NCBI RefSeq assembly: GCF_009834565.1
Contig: NZ_CP019428.1
Location: 5,270,001-5,334,000, forward strand
Direction: 5' to 3'
DNA from: Pseudomonas sp. R76
GTDB lineage: Bacteria; Pseudomonadota; Gammaproteobacteria; Pseudomonadales; Pseudomonadaceae
DNA length: 64,000 nt
The translations under genes and the position numbers were made by a program. Positions 53,388 to 62,765 of the stretch are shown in pieces. Below the pieces are notes generated by a model. It did no database searches. It was given only the letters and a program-made list of their open reading frames with translations, and had not been told where the DNA came from. Position 1 is the stretch's first letter, and each line of letters begins with the position of its first letter.

Positions 53388-53897
53388 ATGCTGATCAACA
53401 ACAACACCCAAGCCGTATCGACCGTGCAACAGCTCAAGCGTCCCGACATGGACCCGGCCAACGCTGCCGCCAGCACGCTGTACAGCGGCGCCCTGCAAGC
53501 GGCGCAGCAAAGCGTGACCGTGCCGGCTGCGCAAAAGGACCTGGACAAGGCCAACGACCGTATCGACGAAGCCTTCGCCAAGACCCGCGTGCAGTTGCAA
53601 GCCACCACCGCAGCCCCGACGGCATCGACGGATGTGCCGGCGGCCGGCTCAAGCACCAGCACCGCGCGTGCCGACTTCACCGACTACATGAGCAAATCTC
53701 CGGCTGAACGCATTCGCGAACAACTGCTCAAGGAGCAGGGTTTGACCGAAGCGCAAGTGCAGGCCATGCCGCAGGAGAAACAGGACGCGATTGCCAAGCA
53801 AGTGGCTGATCGCGTGAAGCAGCAGCAAGAGCAGCAAGTCGCGGCGAAGGCCACTGACCCGGCGCAGACCGTGAAAGAGACCTTGGCCGCGATCTGA
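53388..53897 (+). CDS. Ala/Gln-rich conserved small Pseudomonas protein
   Basis: 169 residues, no signal peptide or membrane helix. It starts MLINNNTQAVSTVQQLKRP. A central low-complexity part (TTAAPTASTDVPAAGSSTS) precedes DYMSKSPAERIREQLLKEQGLTEAQVQAMPQEKQDAIAKQ, a helical block seen in several hypothetical Pseudomonas proteins. The end is Gln/Lys-rich. The function is unknown. It is not related to its neighbours and is followed by a strong palindrome (53913-53938). Confidence 0.7.
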   Translation: MLINNNTQAVSTVQQLKRPDMDPANAAASTLYSGALQAAQQSVTVPAAQKDLDKANDRIDEAFAKTRVQLQATTAAPTASTDVPAAGSSTSTARADFTDYMSKSPAERIREQLLKEQGLTEAQVQAMPQEKQDAIAKQVADRVKQQQEQQVAAKATDPAQTVKETLAAI

Positions 53898-53912
53898 AGA
53901 TGCAGCCCTGGC

Positions 53913-53938
53913 GCCCGGGAGCAGATCTGCTCCCGGGC
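53913..53938. terminator. Perfect palindrome between convergent genes
   Basis: GCCCGGGAGCAGA and its complement TCTGCTCCCGGGC make a 26-base perfect palindrome. It is a likely terminator for both convergent genes despite a weak T tract. Confidence 0.7.
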
Positions 53939-53952
53939 TTACTCGAAGAACC

Positions 53953-54843
53953 TTACAGCGCCTGACCCGGCTGATCCGTCGGGGTGCTGAACATCTGCCC
54001 CATCTGCGCTGAAAAGGGCACATTCACATTCAGCGTCTTTGTCGCAATCGGCGATTCAAACCACTTCCCATACAGTGCCTTGGCTTCCCCCGAGGCCATC
54101 AAGCCCATCAGGGTCGAGTCCACGGTGCGTTTTAATGCAGGGTTATTTTTCGGCATGATCAGCCCCAGGTGTTCCACCACCAGCACGTCCTTCAAGAACT
54201 GATAACGCGCAGGCTCAGCCGCACTCGCCATCAGCGGGGCCACTACCACCTCGTCAAACACCAGGCTGTCGGCTTGGTTATCGACCAGCAACTTGAAGCC
54301 CTCGGCGAGGTTTTTGGCAGGCACCTTTTTAAGGCTCCAGCCTTCGCGCTGCTCAAGTTGCTTGACCACCTCCCCAACGGTGGTGCCCTCGACAATCACT
54401 ACGGATCGGCCATTGAGTTCCTTCAAGGTATCGAGCTTCTCGCCCACCCGGGAAACCACCTTGATCGAGGCTGCAAAGGTTGAAACGCTGAAATCCACCT
54501 GCTTCTGGCGTTCCAGCGTATTGGTGGTAGAACCACACTCCAGGTCCACCGAACCGCTGCTGACCGCGCTGATACGGTCTTTGAAACTCAAGGGTTTAAA
54601 GCTCAAGACCAGTTCATCAAGCTTGAGGTTTTTCTTGATGTCACCGGCGATACGCCGACACAGGTCGATTGAATAGCCAACCGGTTCACCGGCGCCGGGT
54701 TGATAAGAGAACGGCAGGGCCTCGGCCGGGTAACCAATCACCATGTGTTTTGTTGCGTGGATTTTTTCCATGACGGCATCGTTCGCGGTCACGCCGGCTG
54801 ACAGCATGCACAGCGACAGGCATAAGGCACCTTGCAACTTCAT
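53953..54843 (-). CDS. Amino-acid ABC transporter substrate-binding protein (GltI-like)
   Basis: 296 residues of periplasmic-binding family 3. The signal peptide ends near GVTA-ND (about 20). Mature parts PFSYQPGAGEPVGYSIDLCRRIAG and DLECGSTTNTLERQKQVDFS fit glutamate/aspartate binding proteins of the GltI/AatJ group. No permease or ATPase gene is next to it, so it is an orphan that may feed another transporter or a chemoreceptor; a BdlA-like chemoreceptor is the next gene on this strand. Confidence 0.88.
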   Translation of the reverse strand: MKLQGALCLSLCMLSAGVTANDAVMEKIHATKHMVIGYPAEALPFSYQPGAGEPVGYSIDLCRRIAGDIKKNLKLDELVLSFKPLSFKDRISAVSSGSVDLECGSTTNTLERQKQVDFSVSTFAASIKVVSRVGEKLDTLKELNGRSVVIVEGTTVGEVVKQLEQREGWSLKKVPAKNLAEGFKLLVDNQADSLVFDEVVVAPLMASAAEPARYQFLKDVLVVEHLGLIMPKNNPALKRTVDSTLMGLMASGEAKALYGKWFESPIATKTLNVNVPFSAQMGQMFSTPTDQPGQAL

Positions 54844-54960
54844 AGCTCTTCCTACTCAGTGATTAAACCTGAGCCTTATACGTCCCACCCAGGAACCACT
54901 CTGTAGGCCTAATCGCAGAGCTCGCTGGCGACCCGGCGCCGACAGCGAGCCACACGACGT

Positions 54961-56280
54961 CTACTGCAACTGCAGCGTCGAATTGAACTGGCTGATCGCG
55001 TCCACCACATGCCGCGAGCCTTCCTGAATTTCCAGGATCACCTGCCCCGCTTCATTGGCCAGCTCCACGCCGAGCCCGGTGCGGCTCAAGCTCGATTGCA
55101 TGCTCGACACCGCGCTCAGCGACAGGTCATGGTTCTTGCGCACCACGTCGACAATCTCCACCGTCGCCTGGCTGGTGCGTGCCGCGAGGCTGCGCACTTC
55201 GTCGGCCACCACCGCAAACCCGCGCCCATGCTCGCCGGCCCGCGCCGCTTCAATGGCCGCGTTAAGCGCGAGCATATTGGTTTGCTCGGCGATGCTGCGG
55301 ATGGTTTGCACGATGGCGCCGATGATGTCCGACTGCTTGCTCACCGCATCAATGCTCTGCGCCGCCTGGTTCAGGTCGTGGGAGATTTCTTCGATGATTT
55401 GCACCGTTTGCTGCACCACCTCCGAACCTTTGCGCGCGCAGGCGTCGTTTTGTACCGAGGTGGCGTGGGCCGAATCGGCGGCGGTGCGCAAGGTAGTGAC
55501 CTGATCGGTGATGTCACTGGCGAACTTCACCACTTTGTACAGGCGCCCGTTGGTGTCGAAGATCGGGTTGTAGGACGCCTCCAGAAACAGGGTTTTGCCG
55601 TATTTGTTTTTACGCTCAAAGCGATGGGAGTGGTATTCGCCACGGTTGAGCGAGGCCCAAAAGGCCTTGTATGCCGGTGACTCAACCTCGGCGCGATGGC
55701 AGAACATGCTGTGGTGCTGGCCGATGATTTCTTCGCGCGAATACTGCACGGTGCGCAGGAAGTTATCGTTGGCGTTGATGATCTGGCCTTGGGGCGTGAA
55801 TTCGATCACCGCCATGGAACGGCTGATGGCGTCGATCAGGCTCTGGTTCTCGTGTTCATGGTGGACCCGCGCGGAAATATCCGACGCCACTTTGATCACG
55901 CTCTGCACCTGGCTGCTGCTGTCCAGCACCGGCATATAACTGGCTTCCAGCCACACCTCCTCACCCCGCTTGTTAAGGCGCATGAACGTGCCGCTGAGGG
56001 CTTCACCGCGCGCCAAGTCACGCCACAACTGGGTGTAGGCCTCGGTGTGGGTGTAGGCCTCTTCGCAAAAGACCCGATGATGTTTGCCGCGAATCTCCTC
56101 GACGTTGTAACCCATGGTTTTGCAGAAGTTGTCATTGGCGTCGAGAATCACGCCGTTGCGGTCGAACTCGATCATCGCCATGGAACGGCTGATGGCGGCG
56201 AGTTTGGCGTTGGCTTCGGTGAGGGCACAGGAAAAACGTTCGATTTCTTGCAGGTCGGATTTGTGATGGCGGTTGAACAT
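54961..56280 (-). CDS. PAS-PAS methyl-accepting chemoreceptor (BdlA-like), second copy
   Basis: 439 residues, soluble. Two PAS domains (about 20-140 and 145-265) with [22 protein letters not shown] and [22 protein letters not shown] are followed by a signalling domain with [32 protein letters not shown]. The overall layout and length match P. aeruginosa BdlA. It is the second such protein in the window, alongside 17655-19013. It has no membrane segment, so the stimulus must be cytosolic, such as redox state or a metabolite. A hairpin GCTCGCTG-N15-CAGCGAGC (54920-54950) follows its stop. Confidence 0.92.
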   Translation of the reverse strand: MFNRHHKSDLQEIERFSCALTEANAKLAAISRSMAMIEFDRNGVILDANDNFCKTMGYNVEEIRGKHHRVFCEEAYTHTEAYTQLWRDLARGEALSGTFMRLNKRGEEVWLEASYMPVLDSSSQVQSVIKVASDISARVHHEHENQSLIDAISRSMAVIEFTPQGQIINANDNFLRTVQYSREEIIGQHHSMFCHRAEVESPAYKAFWASLNRGEYHSHRFERKNKYGKTLFLEASYNPIFDTNGRLYKVVKFASDITDQVTTLRTAADSAHATSVQNDACARKGSEVVQQTVQIIEEISHDLNQAAQSIDAVSKQSDIIGAIVQTIRSIAEQTNMLALNAAIEAARAGEHGRGFAVVADEVRSLAARTSQATVEIVDVVRKNHDLSLSAVSSMQSSLSRTGLGVELANEAGQVILEIQEGSRHVVDAISQFNSTLQLQ

Positions 56281-56447
56281 GATCGGATCACCCTAGATTC
56301 CCGGCGCCTAAACAGGCGCATTCCATTCTTCAGTTGGCTATTGCTGGCACACCTTCAGGGGAAAAAACCATCCGAATCGCTTTACATGCCAAGCGTCATC
56401 AACGGTTCTGGGTGAGCATAGACAGGGCTTGGCGCTATGCAAGGCCA

Positions 56448-57317
56448 CTAGTCAGCCAGCATTTTTAACAATGCAATGACTGCAGCCGAGGGCGGCTGGC
56501 TTGGTGAACCAACCAAAGCAAATTCACGGTGCAACGGCACCGTCAGCGGCATCACGCGCAGGCCATTACGCTGCGCCGGCAAGGCCATTTCCGGCACCAG
56601 GGTGACACCCACGCCTTCGCGCACAAGGCTGTAGGCGCTGCTCCATTCGCGCACTTCCACGCGGATATCGCCCAGGCTCAACCCGGCAGCGGCGGCCAGG
56701 CTGCGGGCATTCGCGGTACAGCCGCCGGTGGCCAGCACGAAGGGTTGTTCGAGTAATTCTTCAAGCGACACGCTGGCATCGGCCGGGCGCTGCGCCAGTG
56801 CATGGTCCGTCGGCAGCACGGCCATCCACAGGTCGCGGCCTAAAACCGTGGCGTTGTGCTCGGGCTTGGGGTTGAGCACCACGCCCAGGTCGATCAGGCC
56901 CGCGTCGAGCAAGGTGTGCACTTCGCTGTCCGTGACATCCAGGGTGGTCACCTCGATACCCGGGTTCAACTGGCGAAAACGCTGCAGCAACGGCGTCAGA
57001 AACGTCGCCAGCACCCTTGGGAAACTGGCGATGCGAATGTTCCCACGCAGCAGCGGGCGTGCTTCGTCGACCGTTGTGCGGATGGTTTGCAACGCGCCCA
57101 TCATCACCCGCGCCTGCTCGATCACACTCAGCCCCAGCGCAGTGGGCAGCGTCTTGCGCGGCTCACGGGTAAACAGCTGCGCACCCAGCGTCGCCTCCAT
57201 GGACGCCATGGCCTGGCTCGCAGCGGACTGGGTCATGCCGACCTGTTCGGCTGCCGCCGTGATGCTGCCGTGATCGGCCACGGCCACCAGCAAACGCCAG
57301 TGCATCAGGTTCATCAT
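56448..57317 (-). CDS. LysR-family transcriptional regulator
   Basis: 289 residues from the ATG at 57317 (MMNLMHWRLLVAVADHG); a much longer open frame to 57980 exists but its first 220 residues are not LysR and overlap the GST gene. The helix-turn-helix is at about 8-65 (GSITAAAEQVGMTQSAASQAMASME). It diverges from the GST gene at 57414, the likely target, with a 96-base gap. Confidence 0.9.
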   Translation of the reverse strand: MMNLMHWRLLVAVADHGSITAAAEQVGMTQSAASQAMASMEATLGAQLFTREPRKTLPTALGLSVIEQARVMMGALQTIRTTVDEARPLLRGNIRIASFPRVLATFLTPLLQRFRQLNPGIEVTTLDVTDSEVHTLLDAGLIDLGVVLNPKPEHNATVLGRDLWMAVLPTDHALAQRPADASVSLEELLEQPFVLATGGCTANARSLAAAAGLSLGDIRVEVREWSSAYSLVREGVGVTLVPEMALPAQRNGLRVMPLTVPLHREFALVGSPSQPPSAAVIALLKMLAD

Positions 57318-57413
57318 GGCAGTAGCTGTCCTTATGGGAGGGGGCTGAAGGTTTAATTTTACCCACGGTGCCATGCCCGTGAGACTGGCGCAAATCCAAC
57401 GGAGCCGCCTTAG

Positions 57414-58016
57414 ATGAAACTGTATTTTTCCCCGAATGCCTGCTCGCTCGCGCCGCATATCGTCCTGCGTGAACTGGCCTTGCCGTTCGAACTGGTGCAG
57501 GTGAATAACCAGGCTAAAACCTTCGCCGACGGCGAAGACTTCCTGCAGATCAACCCCAAAGGCTACGTGGCGGCGCTGCAACTGGACAACGGCCAGGTGC
57601 TGACCGAAGCCAGTGCGATCCTGCAATACCTGGCCGACTTGAAACCCGCCGCCGACCTGGCCCCGGCCAATGGCAGTTGGGAACGTGTGCGCTTGCAGGA
57701 ATGGCTGAATTTTATCGCCAGCGAGATTCATGGTGGGCTGGCGATTTTCTTTAATGGTGCGATTCAGGGGGATGTGCGCGCGATGTTCCTGGCCACGTTG
57801 TACAAGCGCTTTGCGATTCTGGTGCAGACGTTGGAGGGTCAGGATTATCTGTTGGGCACGCAGTACTCGGTGGCGGATGCATATTTGTTTGTGGTGCTGC
57901 GTTGGGCCGGGTTGCACGACATTGATTTGCAGCAGTGGCCGGCGTTGGCGGCGTTTCAGCAGCGGGTTGGCGAGCGGCAAGCCGTAATCGCCGCATTGGC
58001 CGCCGAAGCCGCATGA
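57414..58016 (+). CDS. Glutathione S-transferase
   Basis: 200 residues. The thioredoxin half MKLYFSPNACSLAPHIVLRELALPFELVQ has Ser/Cys as in beta-class bacterial GSTs, with NPKGYVAALQLDNGQVLTEASAILQYLADL for glutathione contacts. The helical half has VADAYLFVVLRWAGL. It is probably regulated by the divergent LysR protein. A REPIN follows. Confidence 0.93.
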   Translation: MKLYFSPNACSLAPHIVLRELALPFELVQVNNQAKTFADGEDFLQINPKGYVAALQLDNGQVLTEASAILQYLADLKPAADLAPANGSWERVRLQEWLNFIASEIHGGLAIFFNGAIQGDVRAMFLATLYKRFAILVQTLEGQDYLLGTQYSVADAYLFVVLRWAGLHDIDLQQWPALAAFQQRVGERQAVIAALAAEAA

Positions 58017-58035
58017 CCTGAAATGCGATTAAACA

Positions 58036-58126
58036 TGTGGGAGCGGGCTTGCTCGCGAATGCGGTGGGTCAGTCAGCACATGCATCAACTGATACACCGC
58101 ATTCGCGAGCAAGCCCGCTCCCACAG
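58036..58126. repeat. REPIN, family A copy 9
   Basis: TGTGGGAGCGGGCTTGCTCG and CGAGCAAGCCCGCTCCCACA arms, 91 bp, of the CGCGAA sub-type, between the GST and the convergent lyase gene. Confidence 0.85.
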
Positions 58127-58141
58127 TTGATCTGCTTCGTT

Positions 58142-59536
58142 TCAAAGAAAGGGTTTCAAGCTGCCATCGGTGATGAACGCACTCAACGCCAACACATCCA
58201 CCGACCCCGACCGATCCTGATCCAGATGCGTCACTTGGCTGCGCACCGCGTCATGAATCCGCTGCGCGCCCTGCCCCAATCGCAAATCGCCGCGCAAATC
58301 CACCGCTTGCGCGGCGACGATCAGTTCAATGCTCGCCAACCACAACACCCGCTCGGTTAAACGGCGGGTTTTGTCGACCACGGCCAACGCCTGCCCGGAG
58401 TAGTCTTCGACCCGATCCGCCACCGGCACGTTCACAGCAGGCAATGGGTTGGCAAGGTGGCCGATCTCCGCGACCAACGCCGAGCTGGTGCGCTGCAAGG
58501 CAGCCATGCCGACGTGCCCCGGTTGCGTGGTCAGAAAGCGCGGCAAGTCGCTGGACGCCGGTGACAGCAATTTGGCAATGCGCTCAGCACTGCAGGCCGC
58601 CACGCGACTGAGCGCCAAGCCCACGCCTTCCGCGGCCAGGGCCAAGTGCGTGCTGTCGAAATTGGCCGTGGCCACTACCCGCGACGCTTCGCTGATCAAC
58701 GCCGGGTTATCCGCGCCGCTGCGCAATTCCAGCTCGACCAGCTCATGCAGTTGCTGCAACGCCTGCTGCGTCGCACCCTGCACAACGGTGGCACAGCGAA
58801 AGCTCAACGGGTCTTGCAAGCGGCGCGGGCTGCCCGCCAAATCGCCGCCTTCAAGCAGGTGCAACAACGCCGCCGACTGCTCGCTTTGCCCCGGCGCCGG
58901 GCGCAAGCGTGAAGCCCACGGCTGGAACGGGCTGAGGTTGGCCCGATAGCCTTCACACGACAGCGCCAGCGCAGCCAACACCGCCTGCAACACCTGCTGC
59001 ACTTGCGCCACCAGCAACGCGCCCAGCCCGACACTTGCCGCATTCGCCGACACCAGCGCCAGGCCGTCCTTGCCGGTCAACGGCACCGTAAGCGCCAAGC
59101 TCAGGTGAGCCAGCGGCGCCAAGTCACTCTCGCCCAACGAGCCGAGCAACGGCACCTCGGGCTCGACGCCGGAGTTAAGCAACGCCAGCAGCGCCTCTGC
59201 CGTCGCCGGTGAAATGCCCGAACGGCCCTGAGCCAACCCGGCCAAACGGGCGGCGGTAATGGCGCGCAACTCCTGACGATTGGCCAGGCGCCCGACACCC
59301 ACCGCACGTCCCAGGGGAATGTTGGCCTGCAACGGCGCCACCGAGGTATCCACCGCCGCTCCGAGACCGGTGGTCACGCCATAAATCGGCGTGCCCTCGG
59401 CCGCGAGTTTCAGCAGCAACTGGTGGCCTTCGTTAATACGCTGACGCGCCTGCGCAGTGAAATTCGCTGGCCTGTCGTGCTGGGCAATCGCCAGCAAATC
59501 CTCCAGCGTGAGGCCTTGGGGATCGATGAGAATCAC
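58142..59536 (-). CDS. Histidine-ammonia-lyase homologue lacking the MIO triad
   Basis: 464 residues, shorter than HutH (about 510). The fold is clear: YGVTTGLGA near residue 53 (first catalytic Tyr kept), RLRPAPGQSEQ, SGADNPALISEA, and VEDYSGQAL. But where HutH has GSVGASGDLAPLAH, this reads GSLGESDLAPLAH. The Ala-Ser-Gly that cyclises to the MIO electrophile is replaced by Glu-Ser with one residue missing. QDPYSLRC is QDPLSFRC, so the second catalytic Tyr is Leu. The enzyme probably removes a better leaving group or runs a different elimination. It overlaps the cyclodeaminase gene by four bases. Confidence 0.85.
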   Translation of the reverse strand: MILIDPQGLTLEDLLAIAQHDRPANFTAQARQRINEGHQLLLKLAAEGTPIYGVTTGLGAAVDTSVAPLQANIPLGRAVGVGRLANRQELRAITAARLAGLAQGRSGISPATAEALLALLNSGVEPEVPLLGSLGESDLAPLAHLSLALTVPLTGKDGLALVSANAASVGLGALLVAQVQQVLQAVLAALALSCEGYRANLSPFQPWASRLRPAPGQSEQSAALLHLLEGGDLAGSPRRLQDPLSFRCATVVQGATQQALQQLHELVELELRSGADNPALISEASRVVATANFDSTHLALAAEGVGLALSRVAACSAERIAKLLSPASSDLPRFLTTQPGHVGMAALQRTSSALVAEIGHLANPLPAVNVPVADRVEDYSGQALAVVDKTRRLTERVLWLASIELIVAAQAVDLRGDLRLGQGAQRIHDAVRSQVTHLDQDRSGSVDVLALSAFITDGSLKPFL

Positions 59537-60537
59537 GCCCAGCGCAGCCGCTGGCAGATCCCCAGGCGCTTGGCTTTTTCCAGCAGCGCATGGCCCAGGG
59601 CGATATCGCTGAGGCTCAAGCCGCGGTGCCAGAAGAGGATGGTTTCTTCGGGGTTTTCACGGCCGCTCTTCAGGCCGGCGACAATCTGCCCAAGCTCGGC
59701 GTGCAGGGTGTCGGCGCTGAGCTTGCCGGCGTCGACATGGGCGCGCAGTGCGCCAAACATACCGCCTTTGCACTGGCCCCAATCGTCCACCACTAGTTTG
59801 CTCATGATGTCGGTGAGCGACAATTCCACCGCGCTCATGGTGCCGTAAGGCACCACAAAGGCACCGGGTTTGATCCAGTCGGTGCGCAACAACGGTTCAG
59901 GCTGATCCAGCCGCGAGGCCTCGACCACAATGTCGGCGCCGCGCACGGTGGACTCCCAGTCTTCGGTGACGATGACCGGCTTGCCCAAGTCGCGACGCAG
60001 GCGTTCGGCGAAGGCTTCGCGGCTTTCGCTACGACGCGAATGCACGCGGATTTCCTCGAAGTCGAACAGGTGGTCGAGCAGCCGCACATTCCAGTACGCC
60101 GTGCCGCGCGCGCCGATATGCGCCAGCACTTTACTGTCGGGCCGGGCCAGGTATTTGGCGCCGATGGCAGTGACGGCGCCGGTGCGCATGTCAGTGATCG
60201 CCGAGGCATCGAGGATGGCCTTGGGAATGCCGGTGGCCGGGTCCAGCAGGTTGAGAATCGCCAATTCCGAAGGCAGGCCCTTGCGGTAGTTGTCGACGAA
60301 GTCGCCCACCACCTTGACCCCGGCGTAACCGATGCCGCCACCGAGCACACCACGCAACACGTTGAAGTGGCCATTGATCTCACCGCCAGGAATCAGGTGC
60401 GTGCGCGGCTCGATCACCGCCTCACCCCGGCCCTGAATGCCCAGGCTGGCTTCGATGGCGCTGAGGATTTCATCGTTGGAAAGGTTGAGTTCGTCGATGT
60501 CCAGGCCGTTGAGAAAGTCGATGTAGATCGGTTGCAT
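59533..60537 (-). CDS. Ornithine cyclodeaminase / mu-crystallin family protein
   Basis: 334 residues. The NAD-binding core reads LAHIGARGTAYWNVRLLDHLF, with HSRRSESREAFAERLRRDLG for cofactor and substrate side, and DASAITDMRTGAVTAIGAKYLA earlier, typical of this family. Members deaminate ornithine to proline or reduce imino acids; mu-crystallin-like ones reduce ketimines. The lyase follows with a four-base overlap, so the two products work together. It is 39 bases after the SsuA-like gene. Confidence 0.88.
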   Translation of the reverse strand: MQPIYIDFLNGLDIDELNLSNDEILSAIEASLGIQGRGEAVIEPRTHLIPGGEINGHFNVLRGVLGGGIGYAGVKVVGDFVDNYRKGLPSELAILNLLDPATGIPKAILDASAITDMRTGAVTAIGAKYLARPDSKVLAHIGARGTAYWNVRLLDHLFDFEEIRVHSRRSESREAFAERLRRDLGKPVIVTEDWESTVRGADIVVEASRLDQPEPLLRTDWIKPGAFVVPYGTMSAVELSLTDIMSKLVVDDWGQCKGGMFGALRAHVDAGKLSADTLHAELGQIVAGLKSGRENPEETILFWHRGLSLSDIALGHALLEKAKRLGICQRLRWA

Positions 60538-60576
60538 GGTCTGCTCACTGATAAAAGGTTTTAGTGCTTCTTGTGC

Positions 60577-61515
60577 TTATGGCGCCTTGAACACGATCTG
60601 CTGCACATCGACCTTTTTCGGGATCAGGCCATTGGCAAAAAACAGGTCGGCGGTGCGTTGCTGGTTGGCGATATCCACTGCCTCCAACGGGCGAATCGGC
60701 GCCGGTGAGCGGTGTTCGAAGTAGCTTTTGACCACCGCCGGTGGCAGGCCCAGGGTCTTGGCCATCAATGCGATGCTTTGCTCGGGTTGGTCCAGGGACA
60801 GGCGCTGCGCCTTGGCCAGGGTCTTGATGATCGCGCCGACCGCCTGCGGGTGCTGCTTGGCAAACGGGCTGCTGACCACAAAGAAACTGCCCGCCGGGTT
60901 GAGGCCTTGGCCGTCACCCAGCACGCGCGCAGAACCGTCGACCACGGCCGCCGAGTAGTACGGGTCCCACACCACCCAGGCGTCGACTTTGCCCTGCTCA
61001 AACGCGGCACGCCCGTCGGACGGCGACAGGTACACCACGTCGACATCCTTCCACTGCAAACCGGCGCGCAGCAGGCTCTTGAGGAACAGGTTGTGCGCGC
61101 TGGAACCCTTGAGCAGCGCGACGCGCTTGCCCTTGAGTTCGGCCACGCTCTGAATCAGGCTGGCCTTGGGCACCAGCACCGCCTCGGTCTTGCCCTCATT
61201 CGGCTCGACCGCGAAGTACTGCAAATCAATGCCGGCAGCCTGGGCGAAGATCGGCGGGATGTCGCCGATATTGCCGATGTCCAGGCTGCCGCCGTTCAGC
61301 GCTTCGATCAGCGGCGGGCCACCGAGGAATTCGATCCACTGCACCTGAGTGCCGGGCAGCGCCTCTTCGAACAACTTGTGCTCGCGGGCCAGCACCATGC
61401 TCACCGAGCTTTTCTGGTAGCCGATGCGCAAGGTGGAAGGTTCGGCGGCTGAAACCGCTGCCGAAAACACCATTGAAGCCAGGATCACGCTGAAAAATTT
61501 AACCATCTGTGTCAC
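60577..61515 (-). CDS. ABC substrate-binding protein, SsuA/TauA-like
   Basis: 312 residues with a signal peptide ending near VSA-AE (about 23). The fold is of the NMT1/SsuA type (LRIGYQKSSVSMVLAREHKLFEEALPG and FLGGPPLIEALNGGSLDIGNIGD). Such proteins bind sulfonates, taurine, nitrate or thiamine precursors. There is no permease or ATPase gene near it in the window. It lies between the ProX-like gene and the cyclodeaminase in one operon. Confidence 0.9.
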   Translation of the reverse strand: MTQMVKFFSVILASMVFSAAVSAAEPSTLRIGYQKSSVSMVLAREHKLFEEALPGTQVQWIEFLGGPPLIEALNGGSLDIGNIGDIPPIFAQAAGIDLQYFAVEPNEGKTEAVLVPKASLIQSVAELKGKRVALLKGSSAHNLFLKSLLRAGLQWKDVDVVYLSPSDGRAAFEQGKVDAWVVWDPYYSAAVVDGSARVLGDGQGLNPAGSFFVVSSPFAKQHPQAVGAIIKTLAKAQRLSLDQPEQSIALMAKTLGLPPAVVKSYFEHRSPAPIRPLEAVDIANQQRTADLFFANGLIPKKVDVQQIVFKAP

Positions 61516-61519
61516 CTCT

Positions 61520-61612
61520 GATCGCTCCCACGCTCAGCGTGGGGATGCATCCTGTGAGAGCGGGACGCGGAGCGTCCCTGGTGGCGTTCCTTTGCTGCGC
61601 GTGGGAACGATC
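61520..61612. repeat. REPIN-like repeat, family B copy 5
   Basis: GATCGCTCCCACGC to GTGGGAACGATC, shortened to 93 bp, filling nearly all of the gap between the ProX-like and SsuA-like genes. Confidence 0.85.
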
Positions 61613-61617
61613 AAGCA

Positions 61618-62631
61618 TCAAAGGGCGGCTTTGACTTTGGCCGCCACGTCCGCCGGCACCCATTGCTGCCAGACTTGCGGCTGCTCTTTGAGGAACGCCA
61701 GCGCGACTTGGCGCGGCTGCTCACGCTTCTCGCTCATCTGCGCGAGGATGCCGTTGAGCAGGTCAATCGGCAGGTCGACTTTTTCAAAGAAAGTCACCAG
61801 TTGCGGGTACTGCGCCTTGAACGGCGCCGACACGCCAATCGCCAGGTGCGCGGGCATCGAGCGGGTGCCGATGGGGTGCGGGTTATTGGCGTCGGCCAGG
61901 GTTTTCCAGGCTTCGGCGTTGAACGGCGGCTCTTCCAGTTTGATCAGCTTGAAGCGGCCGAGCAGCGGGGTCGGCGACCAGTAGTAGAACAGCACCGGTT
62001 TGCCACGGCGGATCGACGAGGCCACTTCGGCGTCCAGCGCCGCGCCGGAGCCGGTGCGGAAGTTGACGAAGGTGTCGGTCAGGCCATAGGCCTTGAGCTT
62101 CTGGCTGTTGACGATTTCCGAGGTCCAGCCGGTGGGGCTGTTGAGGAAGCGGCCTTTGCTTGGGTCTTCGGGGTCGCGGAACACGTCCTTGTAACGCGAC
62201 AGGTCGGCCACCGACTTGAGGTCCGGCGCCAGGGGCTTGATGCCGCGCTCGGCGTCGCCCTTGATCACGTATTCCGGCACCCACCAGCCTTCGGTCGCGC
62301 CTTTGACCGTATCGCCCAGGCCGAACACTTTGCCTTCGCCCTCCGCCTTGACCCACGCCGGACTGCGCCCGGCCCATTCTTCGCCGATCACTTGGATGTC
62401 GTCCTTGGCCAGCGAGGCTTCCAGGCTCACGGTGCTGCCGGGCAAAGTGTCGGTGGGCAGGCCGTAGCCTTTCTCGACAATCAGGCGCAGTACTTCGGTG
62501 ATCAGGCTGCCACTTTCCCAGGTGATGTCGCCGAAGTGGATCGGTTTGACGGCATCGGCGGCGGGGGCTTGCTGGGCCAGGACAGCGAGTGCCAGCAGCG
62601 AGCCGCCGAGCAGTTTTTTAATTGTTTTCAT
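61618..62631 (-). CDS. ABC substrate-binding protein, ProX/OpuAC-like
   Basis: 337 residues from the ATG at 62631 (MKTIKKLLGGSLLALAVLAQ), a signal peptide of about 24-25 residues. The body belongs to the OpuAC/ProX family: GDITWESGSLITEVLRLIVE, EGWWVPEYVIKGDAERG and VLFYYWSPTPLLGRFKLIKLEEPPFN. Several Trp and Tyr could form the aromatic box that holds a quaternary ammonium. It should bind glycine betaine, choline, proline betaine or another trimethylated compound. The longer open frame to 62736 is family B repeat. Confidence 0.9.
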   Translation of the reverse strand: MKTIKKLLGGSLLALAVLAQQAPAADAVKPIHFGDITWESGSLITEVLRLIVEKGYGLPTDTLPGSTVSLEASLAKDDIQVIGEEWAGRSPAWVKAEGEGKVFGLGDTVKGATEGWWVPEYVIKGDAERGIKPLAPDLKSVADLSRYKDVFRDPEDPSKGRFLNSPTGWTSEIVNSQKLKAYGLTDTFVNFRTGSGAALDAEVASSIRRGKPVLFYYWSPTPLLGRFKLIKLEEPPFNAEAWKTLADANNPHPIGTRSMPAHLAIGVSAPFKAQYPQLVTFFEKVDLPIDLLNGILAQMSEKREQPRQVALAFLKEQPQVWQQWVPADVAAKVKAAL

Positions 62632-62649
62632 GCAGAACCTCGTGGTGAT

Positions 62650-62755
62650 GATCGTTCCCACGCTCCGCGTGGGAATGCAGCCCCGGACGCTCTGCGTCCA
62701 ACAGGTGACGCAGAGCGTCACAAGAGGCATTCCCACGCAGAGCGCGGGAACGATC
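62650..62755. repeat. REPIN-like repeat, family B copy 6
   Basis: GATCGTTCCCACGC to GCGGGAACGATC, between the TonB receptor stop and the ProX-like start. Confidence 0.88.
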
Positions 62756-62765
62756 GGTGAGCGGG

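Noticed and set aside
57318..57980. N-terminal extension of the LysR gene at 56448
   Set aside because: The added 220 residues are antisense to the GST gene and have no LysR character; ATG at 57317 gives the normal start.
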